A DNA stretch of 40,232 nucleotides, from the NCBI GenBank assembly GCA_016868375.1, contig VGHA01000023.1:1-40232 (forward strand), given 5' to 3'. Below the pieces are notes generated by a model. It made no database searches and was not told where the DNA came from. It was given only the letters and a program-made list of their open reading frames with translations. How positions within the stretch are numbered: the first letter of the stretch is position 1; each line of letters opens with the position of its first letter. This document shows, piece by piece, positions 25,547 through 33,402 of the stretch. The DNA is from Betaproteobacteria bacterium. GTDB taxonomy: Bacteria; Pseudomonadota; Gammaproteobacteria; Burkholderiales; Burkholderiaceae_E. Made by a program: the position numbers and the translations under genes.

Positions 25547-26110
25547 TCAACTGTTCAGTCGTACAGCCTCAAAGTTCAACACCGCGGCAAAGCTGACCCA
25601 GAGCAGATACGGAACCAGAAGCAGCGCGGCACGTGGCGCATAGCGGCGCAGGTGCAAAATGAGCGCGACGATGGAGCCCCACAGCACGACGACTTCGGCG
25701 AGCGCCCAGTCTGGCCGCTGCAGGAAAAAATACAGGAAACTCCAGGCAATGTTGGCAAGCGCGTTAAAGCCGAACAGGAACAGCATGGTCTGGCGAGGCG
25801 AGGGGCTCTGCGCGGCACCGACTCGCCAACCCACCACCGCGGCCCAGGCAATCAGGAAAAACAGCGTCGTCCAAGCCGGGCCGAATACCCAGTCGGGTGG
25901 TTTGAACCAGGGTTGTTTGAGCGCGAAATACCACGCGTCCAGCCGCGTCAGGGAGCCGCCCGCGCTGGCGACGGCTACCACGCAGAGCGCGGCAATCAGC
26001 GAATCAAGCCCAAGGCGGCGCGCGCGAGGTTGGCCCTCGGGCGTGTCGGTGACGGGCGATGCGGAAGGGGTATCGGAGGTCGGGTTGGAGCGAGTGTTTG
26101 AAGCGGTCAT
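25547..26110 (-). CDS. tspO: TspO/MBR-family tryptophan-rich membrane protein
   Basis: A 187-aa TspO with five predicted helices. Signatures are 'WYFALKQPWFKPPDWVFGPAWT' and 'FGFNALANIAWSFLYFFLQRPDWALAEV', rich in tryptophan and matching the mitochondrial benzodiazepine receptor family. The first about 35 residues are polar (Ser/Thr/Pro-rich) and longer than in Rhodobacter TspO. TspO binds porphyrins and in R. sphaeroides dampens photosynthesis gene expression in response to oxygen. The start overlaps the bchP stop by 4 bp (ATGA), so it is part of the bchG-pucC-bchP unit. Confidence 0.93.
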   Translation of the reverse strand: MTASNTRSNPTSDTPSASPVTDTPEGQPRARRLGLDSLIAALCVVAVASAGGSLTRLDAWYFALKQPWFKPPDWVFGPAWTTLFFLIAWAAVVGWRVGAAQSPSPRQTMLFLFGFNALANIAWSFLYFFLQRPDWALAEVVVLWGSIVALILHLRRYAPRAALLLVPYLLWVSFAAVLNFEAVRLNS

Positions 26111-27324
26111 GCCTTGACGATACCGAACAGATGCGCGATGTCTTTCAGGAAGATGCGCAAGTGTGCCAGGGGTCGCCGCCGAACCAACCGCTTATTCATG
26201 TAGGCATCGAAGGTAATTTGCTGCACGTCGCGATCGCGGCAGATTTTGACGAACTGCTCGCGTCGCTTGTCGTTGCCATACCAGAAGCGCTGCAGCAGAC
26301 CGAGCACGAAGAACACGCGCCCGTGCTCTTTCATGAAGCGCTTTCTTGCCGTGGCAAGCTCACTGCCGCGGCCAGTTTGGAGTGCGGCAAGCGCTGACTC
26401 AGCAGCCAGTCGGCCGCCCAGCATCGCATAAAAGATGCCCTCGCCCGATGCCGGCGCGACCACGCCCGAGGCATCGCCCGCCAGCACCACGTTGCGACCG
26501 TTATCCCAACGTGGCAGGGGCTTGAGCGGAATGGGAGCGCCCTCGCGACGCAAGGTTTCGAAGCGATCGAGACCCGCTGTTTTTCGAAGCTCGGCTACCG
26601 CACCGCGCAGTGAAAATCCCTTGTCCATGCTGCCGGTTCCCACCGAAAAACACTTGCCGTGGGGAAAGACCCAGCCGTAGAAGTCGGGCGACAAGGTGCC
26701 GCGATAGTAGACATCACAGCGTGAGGGATCGTAGTCGACGCGTGCCCGCTCATCGGGGGCAGGCGCCCGCACGATCTCGTGATAGGCGAACACAAATTTG
26801 CCCTTGTCGAAGCCCTCGATGGACTGAGCCGCCACGCGCGACTTGGCGCCGTCGGCGCCGATGACCAGGCGGGTGCGAACCTGTACCTCAGTTTCGCTTC
26901 GGGCGCCCGCGCTCGCGCGGCTTTGAATGCTGACGGTTGTGACGCCGCTGGCGTCGGGGCCGCTGATTCGCTCAAAGGTACCGATCATGCGGGTGGCGCC
27001 GTGCTCGGCGGCCCTCGCGCGAAGCCACTCGTCGAACTCGTCGCGATCGACCAGGCCGACAAAGCCGTTTTCAATGGGAATGTCGACCCGCTTGTCCGAT
27101 GGGGAGATCATCCTGGCGCAGCGCGCGTGCGCGACCAGCAGGTTCTCTGGAATCTCGAAGTCGCGGATGGCCCGTGGCGGGATGGCTCCACCGCATGGCT
27201 TGATACGCCCTGCGCGGTCAACCAGCAGAACACGGCGGCCCGCGCGGGCAAGATCGTCGGCCGCTGTGGCGCCTGCGGGCCCGCCGCCGATCACTACAAC
27301 GTCATAAAGCGTGTCTTCAAGCAT
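26107..27324 (-). CDS. bchP: Geranylgeranyl reductase BchP
   Basis: A 405-aa flavoprotein that reduces the geranylgeranyl tail of bacteriochlorophyll to phytyl. The FAD-binding motif GxGxxG is in 'YDVVVIGGGPAGATAADDLARAGRRVLLVDR', followed by 'KPCGGAIPPRAI', a BchP/ChlP signature, and the second FAD motif 'VVLAGDASGVVAPASGEGIFYAMLGG'. The frame is open to 27531, but that part lies inside the pucC-like gene; the ATG at 27324 (MLEDTLYDVVVIGG) is chosen and overlaps the preceding stop by 8 bp. Confidence 0.95.
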   Translation of the reverse strand: MLEDTLYDVVVIGGGPAGATAADDLARAGRRVLLVDRAGRIKPCGGAIPPRAIRDFEIPENLLVAHARCARMISPSDKRVDIPIENGFVGLVDRDEFDEWLRARAAEHGATRMIGTFERISGPDASGVTTVSIQSRASAGARSETEVQVRTRLVIGADGAKSRVAAQSIEGFDKGKFVFAYHEIVRAPAPDERARVDYDPSRCDVYYRGTLSPDFYGWVFPHGKCFSVGTGSMDKGFSLRGAVAELRKTAGLDRFETLRREGAPIPLKPLPRWDNGRNVVLAGDASGVVAPASGEGIFYAMLGGRLAAESALAALQTGRGSELATARKRFMKEHGRVFFVLGLLQRFWYGNDKRREQFVKICRDRDVQQITFDAYMNKRLVRRRPLAHLRIFLKDIAHLFGIVKA

Positions 27325-28708
27325 GAGCGGCTTCCTGGGAAAGGGGTTGCTGCGGCAAAGGGGTCTGAGACGGAATCGTTGGGGCGGGCTCGTGGATCTG
27401 GCTTGCCAGGCGAGCCGACACGATAAAGAGCAGCGCCTCAAGGCCGAATACAAGCGCGTAGGCGATCGCGATATCGTCGATGACAAGGCGCGCGATGTCG
27501 GACAGCGCGGTGCCCAGCAAGCCGCCCCCACCGAAGGCGAGCGCCTGCGCGGCGCCCCACAGCCCCATCCTGGTGCCCTCGCGCCGGCCTTCGCCTTCGC
27601 CGGCCAGCCGCATCATGGACGCGATGGCCGCAATGGAGAACGCGCCGTTTGCCGCGCCCAGCAGGAAGACGTTGGCACGTAGCGGCCAACCTGGCCCCAG
27701 GATACCGGCGGCAACCAGCCCTGCCAGCGCAAAGCCCGAGGCGATGCATCCGGTGACGGTCCAGAATTTCAGTGATCCGAGCCGCCGCCCGAACAGGCGA
27801 CCGCTGCCGGCCAGCGCCACCAGCAGCATGCCGCACAGAATGCCTGAGTGCTGAAGACCAGACAGCTTGGTGGTTTCACCTGGGCTAAAGCCGAACACGG
27901 TGCCTGCGAAGGGTTCAAGAATCAGGTCTTGAGCGCTGAACGCAAGCATGGAGACGAAGACAAAAACAGTGAAGTGGCGGGCGGCCGGCTCGCGCCAGAC
28001 CTTGGTGAGCGTGGCCCGAAAACCTTCCCTGACGACGGGGTCCGCGCCGGCGGCCTCAGGCGCGCGAGCCGTGCGTTCAAGCCCGATCAGCATCAGTGCG
28101 GTCATCACCAGCGCGATGACGGCCACTCCCGTTGCAACCGCAAGCAGCCGCGCCTCCGAATACGGGTCAAGCAGATGACCCGCGATGCCCGCGGTGATGG
28201 CGAACCCGGCAATCATCATCAGCCAGACCATGGTGGCGGCCCCTGCGCGACGCTTGGGCGCCACACGCTTGGCGAGCAGTACCAGCACCGAGGTGCCGCT
28301 TGCGCTCACGCCAACACCGATCAGCAGAAACGCGAGCACCGACAGTGCAATGCCGGACGCGAGTGACGTGCTCATGGTGGTGACCGCGACCGCGCCCAGC
28401 ACACCGCCACAGGCAAGCACGGCCATACCGCCGAGGATCCAGGGGGTACAGCGTCCGGACCGATCAGAGCCAAACCCCATGCGTGGTCGCAGAATCTGCA
28501 CCGCATAGTGCATGGCAACCAGCAGACCGGGCAGCACCGCCGGGAGCGCCAGTTCGACGACCATGATCCGATTCAGCGTGGAGGTGGCCAGGACCACGAT
28601 ACCGCCCAGACAGGCCTGAATGAGACCGAGCCGGGCAATCGAAAGCCAGCCAAACCCCGGGTCTGCCTCCGTACGAGGCATTAACGGTGATTCAGTTGAA
28701 TGAGTCAT
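27317..28708 (-). CDS. PucC/LhaA-family BCD-type MFS transporter
   Basis: A 463-aa integral membrane protein with about twelve hydrophobic helices. It belongs to the PucC/LhaA/Bch2 family, seen in 'FGWLSIARLGLIQACLGGIVVLATSTLNRIMVVELALPAVLPGLL', 'LRPRMGFGSDRSGRCTPWILGG' and 'LVLLAKRVAPKRRAGAATMVWLMMIAGFAITAG'. Family members help assemble light-harvesting complexes, probably by delivering bacteriochlorophyll. The copy between bchG and bchP corresponds to ORF428/bch2 of Rhodobacter. The start ATG 28708 has AAGGAGGAA upstream; an upstream in-frame extension is ignored for that reason. Substrate is not proven for any member. Confidence 0.93.
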   Translation of the reverse strand: MTHSTESPLMPRTEADPGFGWLSIARLGLIQACLGGIVVLATSTLNRIMVVELALPAVLPGLLVAMHYAVQILRPRMGFGSDRSGRCTPWILGGMAVLACGGVLGAVAVTTMSTSLASGIALSVLAFLLIGVGVSASGTSVLVLLAKRVAPKRRAGAATMVWLMMIAGFAITAGIAGHLLDPYSEARLLAVATGVAVIALVMTALMLIGLERTARAPEAAGADPVVREGFRATLTKVWREPAARHFTVFVFVSMLAFSAQDLILEPFAGTVFGFSPGETTKLSGLQHSGILCGMLLVALAGSGRLFGRRLGSLKFWTVTGCIASGFALAGLVAAGILGPGWPLRANVFLLGAANGAFSIAAIASMMRLAGEGEGRREGTRMGLWGAAQALAFGGGGLLGTALSDIARLVIDDIAIAYALVFGLEALLFIVSARLASQIHEPAPTIPSQTPLPQQPLSQEAAHA

Positions 28709-28764
28709 GGGCGATTCCTCCTTGATGCTGATTGCGCTGGCCGCACGGATACGTGCCGTGAAGC

Positions 28765-29649
28765 TCAGCCCAGAGCCCTGAGCGCAAACGCGCTCACCAT
28801 CATTCCTGACACATAAAGCGGCACACCAAAGCCGCTGTAGAAGAGCGCCTGCTCGATCGGGGCGGCGATCAGGCGACGCATCAGAACGGCCTGCGCGGCG
28901 ATCAGCAGGGCCACGGCGATGGCCGATGCGGGCGCGCCCCACTGCAGCAGCAACAGCACCACGACGACCTGCGGCACTGCCATGACCCAGCAGGCCACGC
29001 GTGCCGCACGGGCCGCGCCAAGCTGTACTGGAAGCGATCGGATGCCCATGCGTGAATCGCCTTCAATTGCCTTGAAGTCGTTGAGGGTCATGATGCCGTG
29101 GGCGCCGATGCTGTAGAGAAGCGCGAGCAGCAGGGACCGGGTTTCGGGAAGCGCGCCCCCCGCCATGACCGCAGCGCCTGTGACCCACGCGAGGCCTTCG
29201 TAGGACAGTCCGCAGGCGAGGTTCCCCCACCAGCCGTTTTGCTTGAGCCGAACCGGCGGCATGCTGTAGGCCCATGCGAGCACCAGACCGAGTGCCGCTG
29301 CGAGAAAGCCCCAGGGTCCCAGGCCGGTGGCCACCAGCAGCGACAGAATGGTCCAGGTAATGGCCACGTAAAGCCCCCACCGCCCCGGCATCCGGCCCGA
29401 CGGGATGGGGCGGTGCGGCTCGTTGATGGCGTCAACGTGGCGATCGAACCAGTCGTTAACCGCCTGACTGGTGGCGCACACCATGGGCCCGGCCAGCAGC
29501 ACGCCGAGCACCGCAAGCTGCCAGTGCGTGGTGAGTTGCACACCCGATGCGACCACGCCACAGGCAAACGCCCACATGGGCGGAAACCAGGTGATGGGCT
29601 TCAGCAATTCGGTAAAGGCTGACAGCGTTGGGAGGGTGCGGGCAGTCAT
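28765..29649 (-). CDS. bchG: Bacteriochlorophyll synthase BchG
   Basis: A 294-aa UbiA-family prenyltransferase that esterifies bacteriochlorophyllide a with geranylgeraniol. The aspartate-rich motif is N-D-W-F-D-R-H-V-D in 'VNDWFDRHVDAINEPHRPIPSGRMPG', and 'LKPITWFPPMWAFACGVVASG' is the BchG/ChlG N-terminal signature. About nine helices are predicted. It is the first gene of the minus-strand bchG unit. The start ATG 29649 has no clear ribosome site, and the best promoter would begin transcription almost at this ATG. Confidence 0.95.
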   Translation of the reverse strand: MTARTLPTLSAFTELLKPITWFPPMWAFACGVVASGVQLTTHWQLAVLGVLLAGPMVCATSQAVNDWFDRHVDAINEPHRPIPSGRMPGRWGLYVAITWTILSLLVATGLGPWGFLAAALGLVLAWAYSMPPVRLKQNGWWGNLACGLSYEGLAWVTGAAVMAGGALPETRSLLLALLYSIGAHGIMTLNDFKAIEGDSRMGIRSLPVQLGAARAARVACWVMAVPQVVVVLLLLQWGAPASAIAVALLIAAQAVLMRRLIAAPIEQALFYSGFGVPLYVSGMMVSAFALRALG

Positions 29650-29655
29650 GATTGG

Positions 29656-29696
29656 ATTCTCTGCTTGACAAAACCGAACGTCAATTGCAATTTACA
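29656..29696. promoter_or_regulatory. PpsR-type box and divergent promoter region bchG/crtI
   Basis: On the minus strand TGTAAATTGCAATTGACG (29696-29679) is TGT-N12-ACG, one mismatch from the PpsR/CrtJ consensus. Its TTGACG arm could be the -35 of bchG, followed at 17 bp by GAGAAT (29661-29656), a 4/6 -10. For crtI on the plus strand there is a TTGACA at 29665-29670 with only a weak -10 downstream. The predicted bchG transcript would start within a few bases of the ATG. Confidence 0.55.
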
Positions 29697-29770
29697 CATT
29701 CTTGCGCTGTCGCGTGCACCGTTGCTCGCGTGGCCGCGCCTGGCCCGTCGCGAGGAGGCGACAGCCGCTC

Positions 29771-31429
29771 ATGCTCCAGTCCGCTTCAGACGCTTTACCG
29801 CTCACCGGCCCGACCGGTACGCCACGCTCACCCCCGCCCTCGGGCGCACCCCTGGGCGACGCTCGCCAGCCGGCACAGGCCGACGCGTCACGGGCCGCTC
29901 CGATGCGCGCTGCGCCGTCCGATGCGCCCCGCGTCGTCGTCATCGGAAGCGGGTTCGGCGGATTGGCCTGCGCCATCCGGATGCTTTGCAAGGGCTATCG
30001 CGTCACGGTGCTTGAGCGGCTGGACCAGCCCGGTGGACGTGCAAGCGTCTTCCGGCAGGATGGCTTCACCTTCGATGCAGGACCCACCATCGTCACGGCG
30101 CCCTTCCTGCTGGAAGAGCTGTGGGCACTTGCCGGTCGTCGATTCGCTGACGATGTCGACCTGCGTCCCATGAATCCGTGTTATCGAATCCGATTCCATG
30201 ACGGATCACATTTCGACTACCAGCGCGATCCACAGGCGATGATCGAAGAGGTCCGCCGGGTCAGCCCCGACGATGTCGAGGGGCTGCGCTCCTTCATGCT
30301 CGAGGCCGATCGCTGTTTTCGAATCGGCTATGAGGGCCTGGGTACGGTGGCATTCGAGTCCCTGAGCGATCTGTTTGCCGCGCTGCCGGCAATGGTGCGA
30401 ATGCGTGCGTGGCGAAGCATCTACAGCATGGCATCGCGTCATTTCAAGAGCGAGAAGCTGCGTCAGGTCTTCAGCTTTCATCCGCTTCTCATTGGTGGCA
30501 ATCCCATGACGGTAACGGGTGTCTACAGCCTGATACCATCGCTCGAGCGTATCCACGGCGTGCATTCGGCCATGGGCGGGACTGGCGCCATCGTGGCAGC
30601 GATGGCCCGACTGATTCGCGACTTGGGCGGTGAGATCCGGCTTGGCGCTGATGTCGAACGGATTCGCGTGGTCAACCGACGGGCGCGAGGCGTCGTTCTG
30701 TCAGGCGGCGAGCGCGTCGATGCCGACATCGTGGTGTCCAATGCCGACAGCGCCTGGACTTACCGCCATCTTTTGAAGGGCGAACCCCGCCGCGTCTGGA
30801 GCGACCGCAAAGTTGACCGCGCGGCGTATTCGATGGGGCTGTTTGTCTGGTACTTCGGCACCCGGCGCCGCTATCCCGATGTGCCGCATCACATGATTCT
30901 GCTTGGGCCACGCTACCGCGATCTGCTCAACGACATCTTTCAGAGAAAAATTCTGGCTGATGATTTCAGTCTGTATCTGCATCGGCCAACCGCCACCGAC
31001 CCATCGCTTGCACCCGAAGGCTGCGACACGTTCTATGTGCTGTCGCCAGTGCCGCATCTGGAGGCCGGAATCGACTGGGCAAGCCGTGCCGAGCCTTATC
31101 GCAAGCTCATCCAGACCATGCTTGGCGAGTCGGTTCTGCCGCAACTCGCTGACGCGATCTGCACCGAACGGCTGCTGACACCCGCCGACTTTGAGTCCCG
31201 CTATCTCGCCTATCGGGGTGCTGCGTTCGGGATGGAGCCGCGGCTTTTACAAAGCGCCTGGTTTCGCCCGCATAACCGCAGCGAAGACATCGATGGCCTC
31301 TATCTGGTCGGGGCCAGCACGCATCCTGGCGCGGGTATTCCGGGGGTGCTCACATCAGCGAAGGTGCTCGATTCCATCATTCCGCCTGCCCATAGTGTGC
31401 GCGAGGCGAGGGCTGAGGCACTGCGATGA
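29771..31429 (+). CDS. crtI: Phytoene desaturase CrtI
   Basis: A CrtI-type flavoprotein that desaturates phytoene to neurosporene or lycopene. The dinucleotide motif is 'RVVVIGSGFGGLACAIRMLCKGYRVTVLERLDQPGGRASVF', and the C-terminal 'GLYLVGASTHPGAGIPGVLTSAKV' is diagnostic of CrtI. From ATG 29771 it is 552 aa, with a Pro/Ala-rich extension of about 44 residues; the internal ATG at 29903 would give 508 aa, closer to the family norm. 29771 is kept because GAGGAGG lies 12 bp upstream, while 29903 has no clear site. It is coupled to crtB (ATGA overlap). Confidence 0.92.
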   Translation: MLQSASDALPLTGPTGTPRSPPPSGAPLGDARQPAQADASRAAPMRAAPSDAPRVVVIGSGFGGLACAIRMLCKGYRVTVLERLDQPGGRASVFRQDGFTFDAGPTIVTAPFLLEELWALAGRRFADDVDLRPMNPCYRIRFHDGSHFDYQRDPQAMIEEVRRVSPDDVEGLRSFMLEADRCFRIGYEGLGTVAFESLSDLFAALPAMVRMRAWRSIYSMASRHFKSEKLRQVFSFHPLLIGGNPMTVTGVYSLIPSLERIHGVHSAMGGTGAIVAAMARLIRDLGGEIRLGADVERIRVVNRRARGVVLSGGERVDADIVVSNADSAWTYRHLLKGEPRRVWSDRKVDRAAYSMGLFVWYFGTRRRYPDVPHHMILLGPRYRDLLNDIFQRKILADDFSLYLHRPTATDPSLAPEGCDTFYVLSPVPHLEAGIDWASRAEPYRKLIQTMLGESVLPQLADAICTERLLTPADFESRYLAYRGAAFGMEPRLLQSAWFRPHNRSEDIDGLYLVGASTHPGAGIPGVLTSAKVLDSIIPPAHSVREARAEALR

Positions 31430-32505
31430 ACATGAGCTACAGCCCCGAAATCGAAAGGTTGCTTGCAGCGCCCGCGCCCGATTGCGTCGAACTGATGCGA
31501 CACGGGTCGAAATCATTCTTTGCCGCCTCGCGTCTGCTGCCCGCCCGCTATCGCGACGCCGCGGTATCGCTCTATGCGTTCTGCCGCGTGGCCGATGATG
31601 AGGTCGATGGCAGCGGCGCAAGCCCCGACACGCTGGCACAGCTTCACGCTCGGCTCGATTCGATCTACGCCGGTACGCCCTATGAGGTCGCAGCCGATCA
31701 GGCGTTTGCGCGGGTGGTGCATCGCTATCGTCTGCCACGACGTATTCCGTTGGCGCTGCTCGAAGGATTCCAGTGGGATGCCCAGGGACGCCGCTATCAC
31801 ACGTTCCGCGAACTGCTCGACTACTGCGCCCGGGTGGCCGGCACGGTGGGCGCCATGATGGCCCTGGTGATGGAGGTGCGCGATGAGCGTGCGCTGGCGC
31901 GTGCCTGCGAACTGGGCGTTGCCATGCAGCTCACCAATATCGCTCGCGATGTGGGCGAAGACGCCCGGATGGGGCGCGTGTATCTGCCGCTGGATTGGCT
32001 TCGCGAAGAAGGGCTCGATCCGGATGCATGGCTGCTCGATCCACGCTTCTGCCCGCCGATTGCCAGGCTCGTTGAGCGCCTGCTCGGCGAGGCCGACGCC
32101 CTCTATCGGCGTGCCGAAGAGGGGCTGTGGAACCTCCCGCGTGGCTGCCGACCGGCGATTCTCGCGGCGCGTCATATCTATGCGGATATCGGAGTCGAAA
32201 TTCGCCGTGCACGGCTTGATTCGGTGAATCAGCGGGCGGTGGTAAGTGGCCGCAGAAAGCTTGCCCGTGTCGTGCAAAGCCTGCCCTGCGCGCTGGCTGC
32301 GCCAAGGCGGCCGCGCGGTCATCAGCCTTTGGATGCCATCCGGTTTTTGGTGGACGCGGCGCGTTCCGCGATCGGCGATTTGCCGCCCCGCAACGTCTCC
32401 GAGAAAGCCGCGTGGATGGTCAATCTGCTGGTCACGGTTGCCGAGCGCGAGCGCTCAGCGCAGCCTTGGCATCCGCCAGGGCAGCATCAGTCTAACCAGC
32501 GCTGA
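31426..32505 (+). CDS. crtB: Phytoene synthase CrtB
   Basis: A 359-aa squalene/phytoene-synthase family enzyme condensing two GGPP to phytoene. The first DxxxD motif is in 'YAFCRVADDEVDGSG', and the second in 'LTNIARDVGEDARMGRVYLP', both intact. 'KSFFAASRLLPARYRDAAVSLYAFCR' matches the family start. It follows crtI in one unit. The 3' end overlaps the convergent crtC by 51 bp, leaving no room for an intergenic terminator. Confidence 0.94.
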   Translation: MNMSYSPEIERLLAAPAPDCVELMRHGSKSFFAASRLLPARYRDAAVSLYAFCRVADDEVDGSGASPDTLAQLHARLDSIYAGTPYEVAADQAFARVVHRYRLPRRIPLALLEGFQWDAQGRRYHTFRELLDYCARVAGTVGAMMALVMEVRDERALARACELGVAMQLTNIARDVGEDARMGRVYLPLDWLREEGLDPDAWLLDPRFCPPIARLVERLLGEADALYRRAEEGLWNLPRGCRPAILAARHIYADIGVEIRRARLDSVNQRAVVSGRRKLARVVQSLPCALAAPRRPRGHQPLDAIRFLVDAARSAIGDLPPRNVSEKAAWMVNLLVTVAERERSAQPWHPPGQHQSNQR

Positions 32506-33402
32506 CCGAAGCCGCGGGCCGTTCAGCGTCTCGTGCACCGACAACACCTGTTGGCCATCCACGGTCGACTCCGCCAGCGAGCGCACATAAAACGGCGTGT
32601 CCTCGAGCGTGCGCGCGATTCGGGGCGCGGGGCCGTCCGCTTCGGAACGGATCGATCGGCCAATCCGCCAGCCGGTGCGCGCAAGCGCCTGCCGCGGGCC
32701 CGGGTCGAAGTCGCTGACACCGCCATCAGGTAGAAAACGCTTGGCGATCAGATGCTCTGCGCCGTCACGGGTACGCAGGTCATAGACCACGGCTGATGAC
32801 CCATCGGCGAGTGTGGCGCGCGACCAATCCCACTCGTCGTAGCGCGCCTCGATCGGCTCATCGCCTTCGTTAGAATCGAGATACCCGTGCCCCTGCCACT
32901 GAATACCGGGCGAGTCGAAGTTGACCGCGATTCTGCTGGCTGGCGCGAGCGGGCCCCAGCGGTGCCGGCCGGAGGGGTCGAGCGGCCACTGCCAGTCGAA
33001 CCAGCGTGGCGCGGCGAGCCGAACCGTGCCACGCACCGCCACCGGAATGGGCGCCGAGCGTTCATCGATCCGGATGATGAGCTCGGACCCGTTCCACTCG
33101 AGCCCACTGGGGCCGACCCTGAAGTGTGTGGCGCTGCGCTCGATGCTCGCGCGACTGCGCTCGGTCATCGTCCAACGCTTCTTGCCTGGCGTATAGAGCG
33201 CGACATTGATGGCACAGAAATTTTCGGGATCAACAGTCGTGTCCTGACGCGCGGCGCGTTCCCGCGCCCAGGCGTAGTAGGGTGAGAACACGCTGCCGAC
33301 GAAGGCGATGATCGTGATTGCGTGGGTGCCGCAGTCGCTCAGCCCATCGACATACCACCAGAGATACGAACCCGAGTTGACCGCCTGGTCGAATCGAGGT
33401 GT
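32455..33402 (-). CDS. crtC: Carotenoid 1,2-hydratase CrtC (5' end unresolved)
   Basis: CrtC hydrates the 1,2 double bond of neurosporene/demethylspheroidene. Homology begins with 'TPRFDQAVNSGSYLWWYVDG' and continues 'TIIAFVGSVFSPYYAWARERAA', 'VALYTPGKKRWTMTERSR' and 'WFDWQWPLDPSGRHRWGPLAP'. The 3' boundary is certain; the start is not. No ATG, GTG or TTG lies in frame between the ATG at 33687 (deep inside crtD) and the GTG at 33291, which would cut off conserved residues. The position given is the first homologous codon, just upstream of the crtD stop. A CTG at 33540 or a non-standard codon near 33400 are possibilities. The gene ends 51 bp inside crtB. Confidence 0.86.
   Translation of the reverse strand, partial: TPRFDQAVNSGSYLWWYVDGLSDCGTHAITIIAFVGSVFSPYYAWARERAARQDTTVDPENFCAINVALYTPGKKRWTMTERSRASIERSATHFRVGPSGLEWNGSELIIRIDERSAPIPVAVRGTVRLAAPRWFDWQWPLDPSGRHRWGPLAPASRIAVNFDSPGIQWQGHGYLDSNEGDEPIEARYDEWDWSRATLADGSSAVVYDLRTRDGAEHLIAKRFLPDGGVSDFDPGPRQALARTGWRIGRSIRSEADGPAPRIARTLEDTPFYVRSLAESTVDGQQVLSVHETLNGPRLRSALVRLMLPWRMPRLR

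Noticed and set aside
27325-27531. A 69-codon extension of bchP
   Set aside because: It lies within the coding region of the PucC-like gene and lacks conservation; the ATG at 27324 starts directly before the FAD motif.
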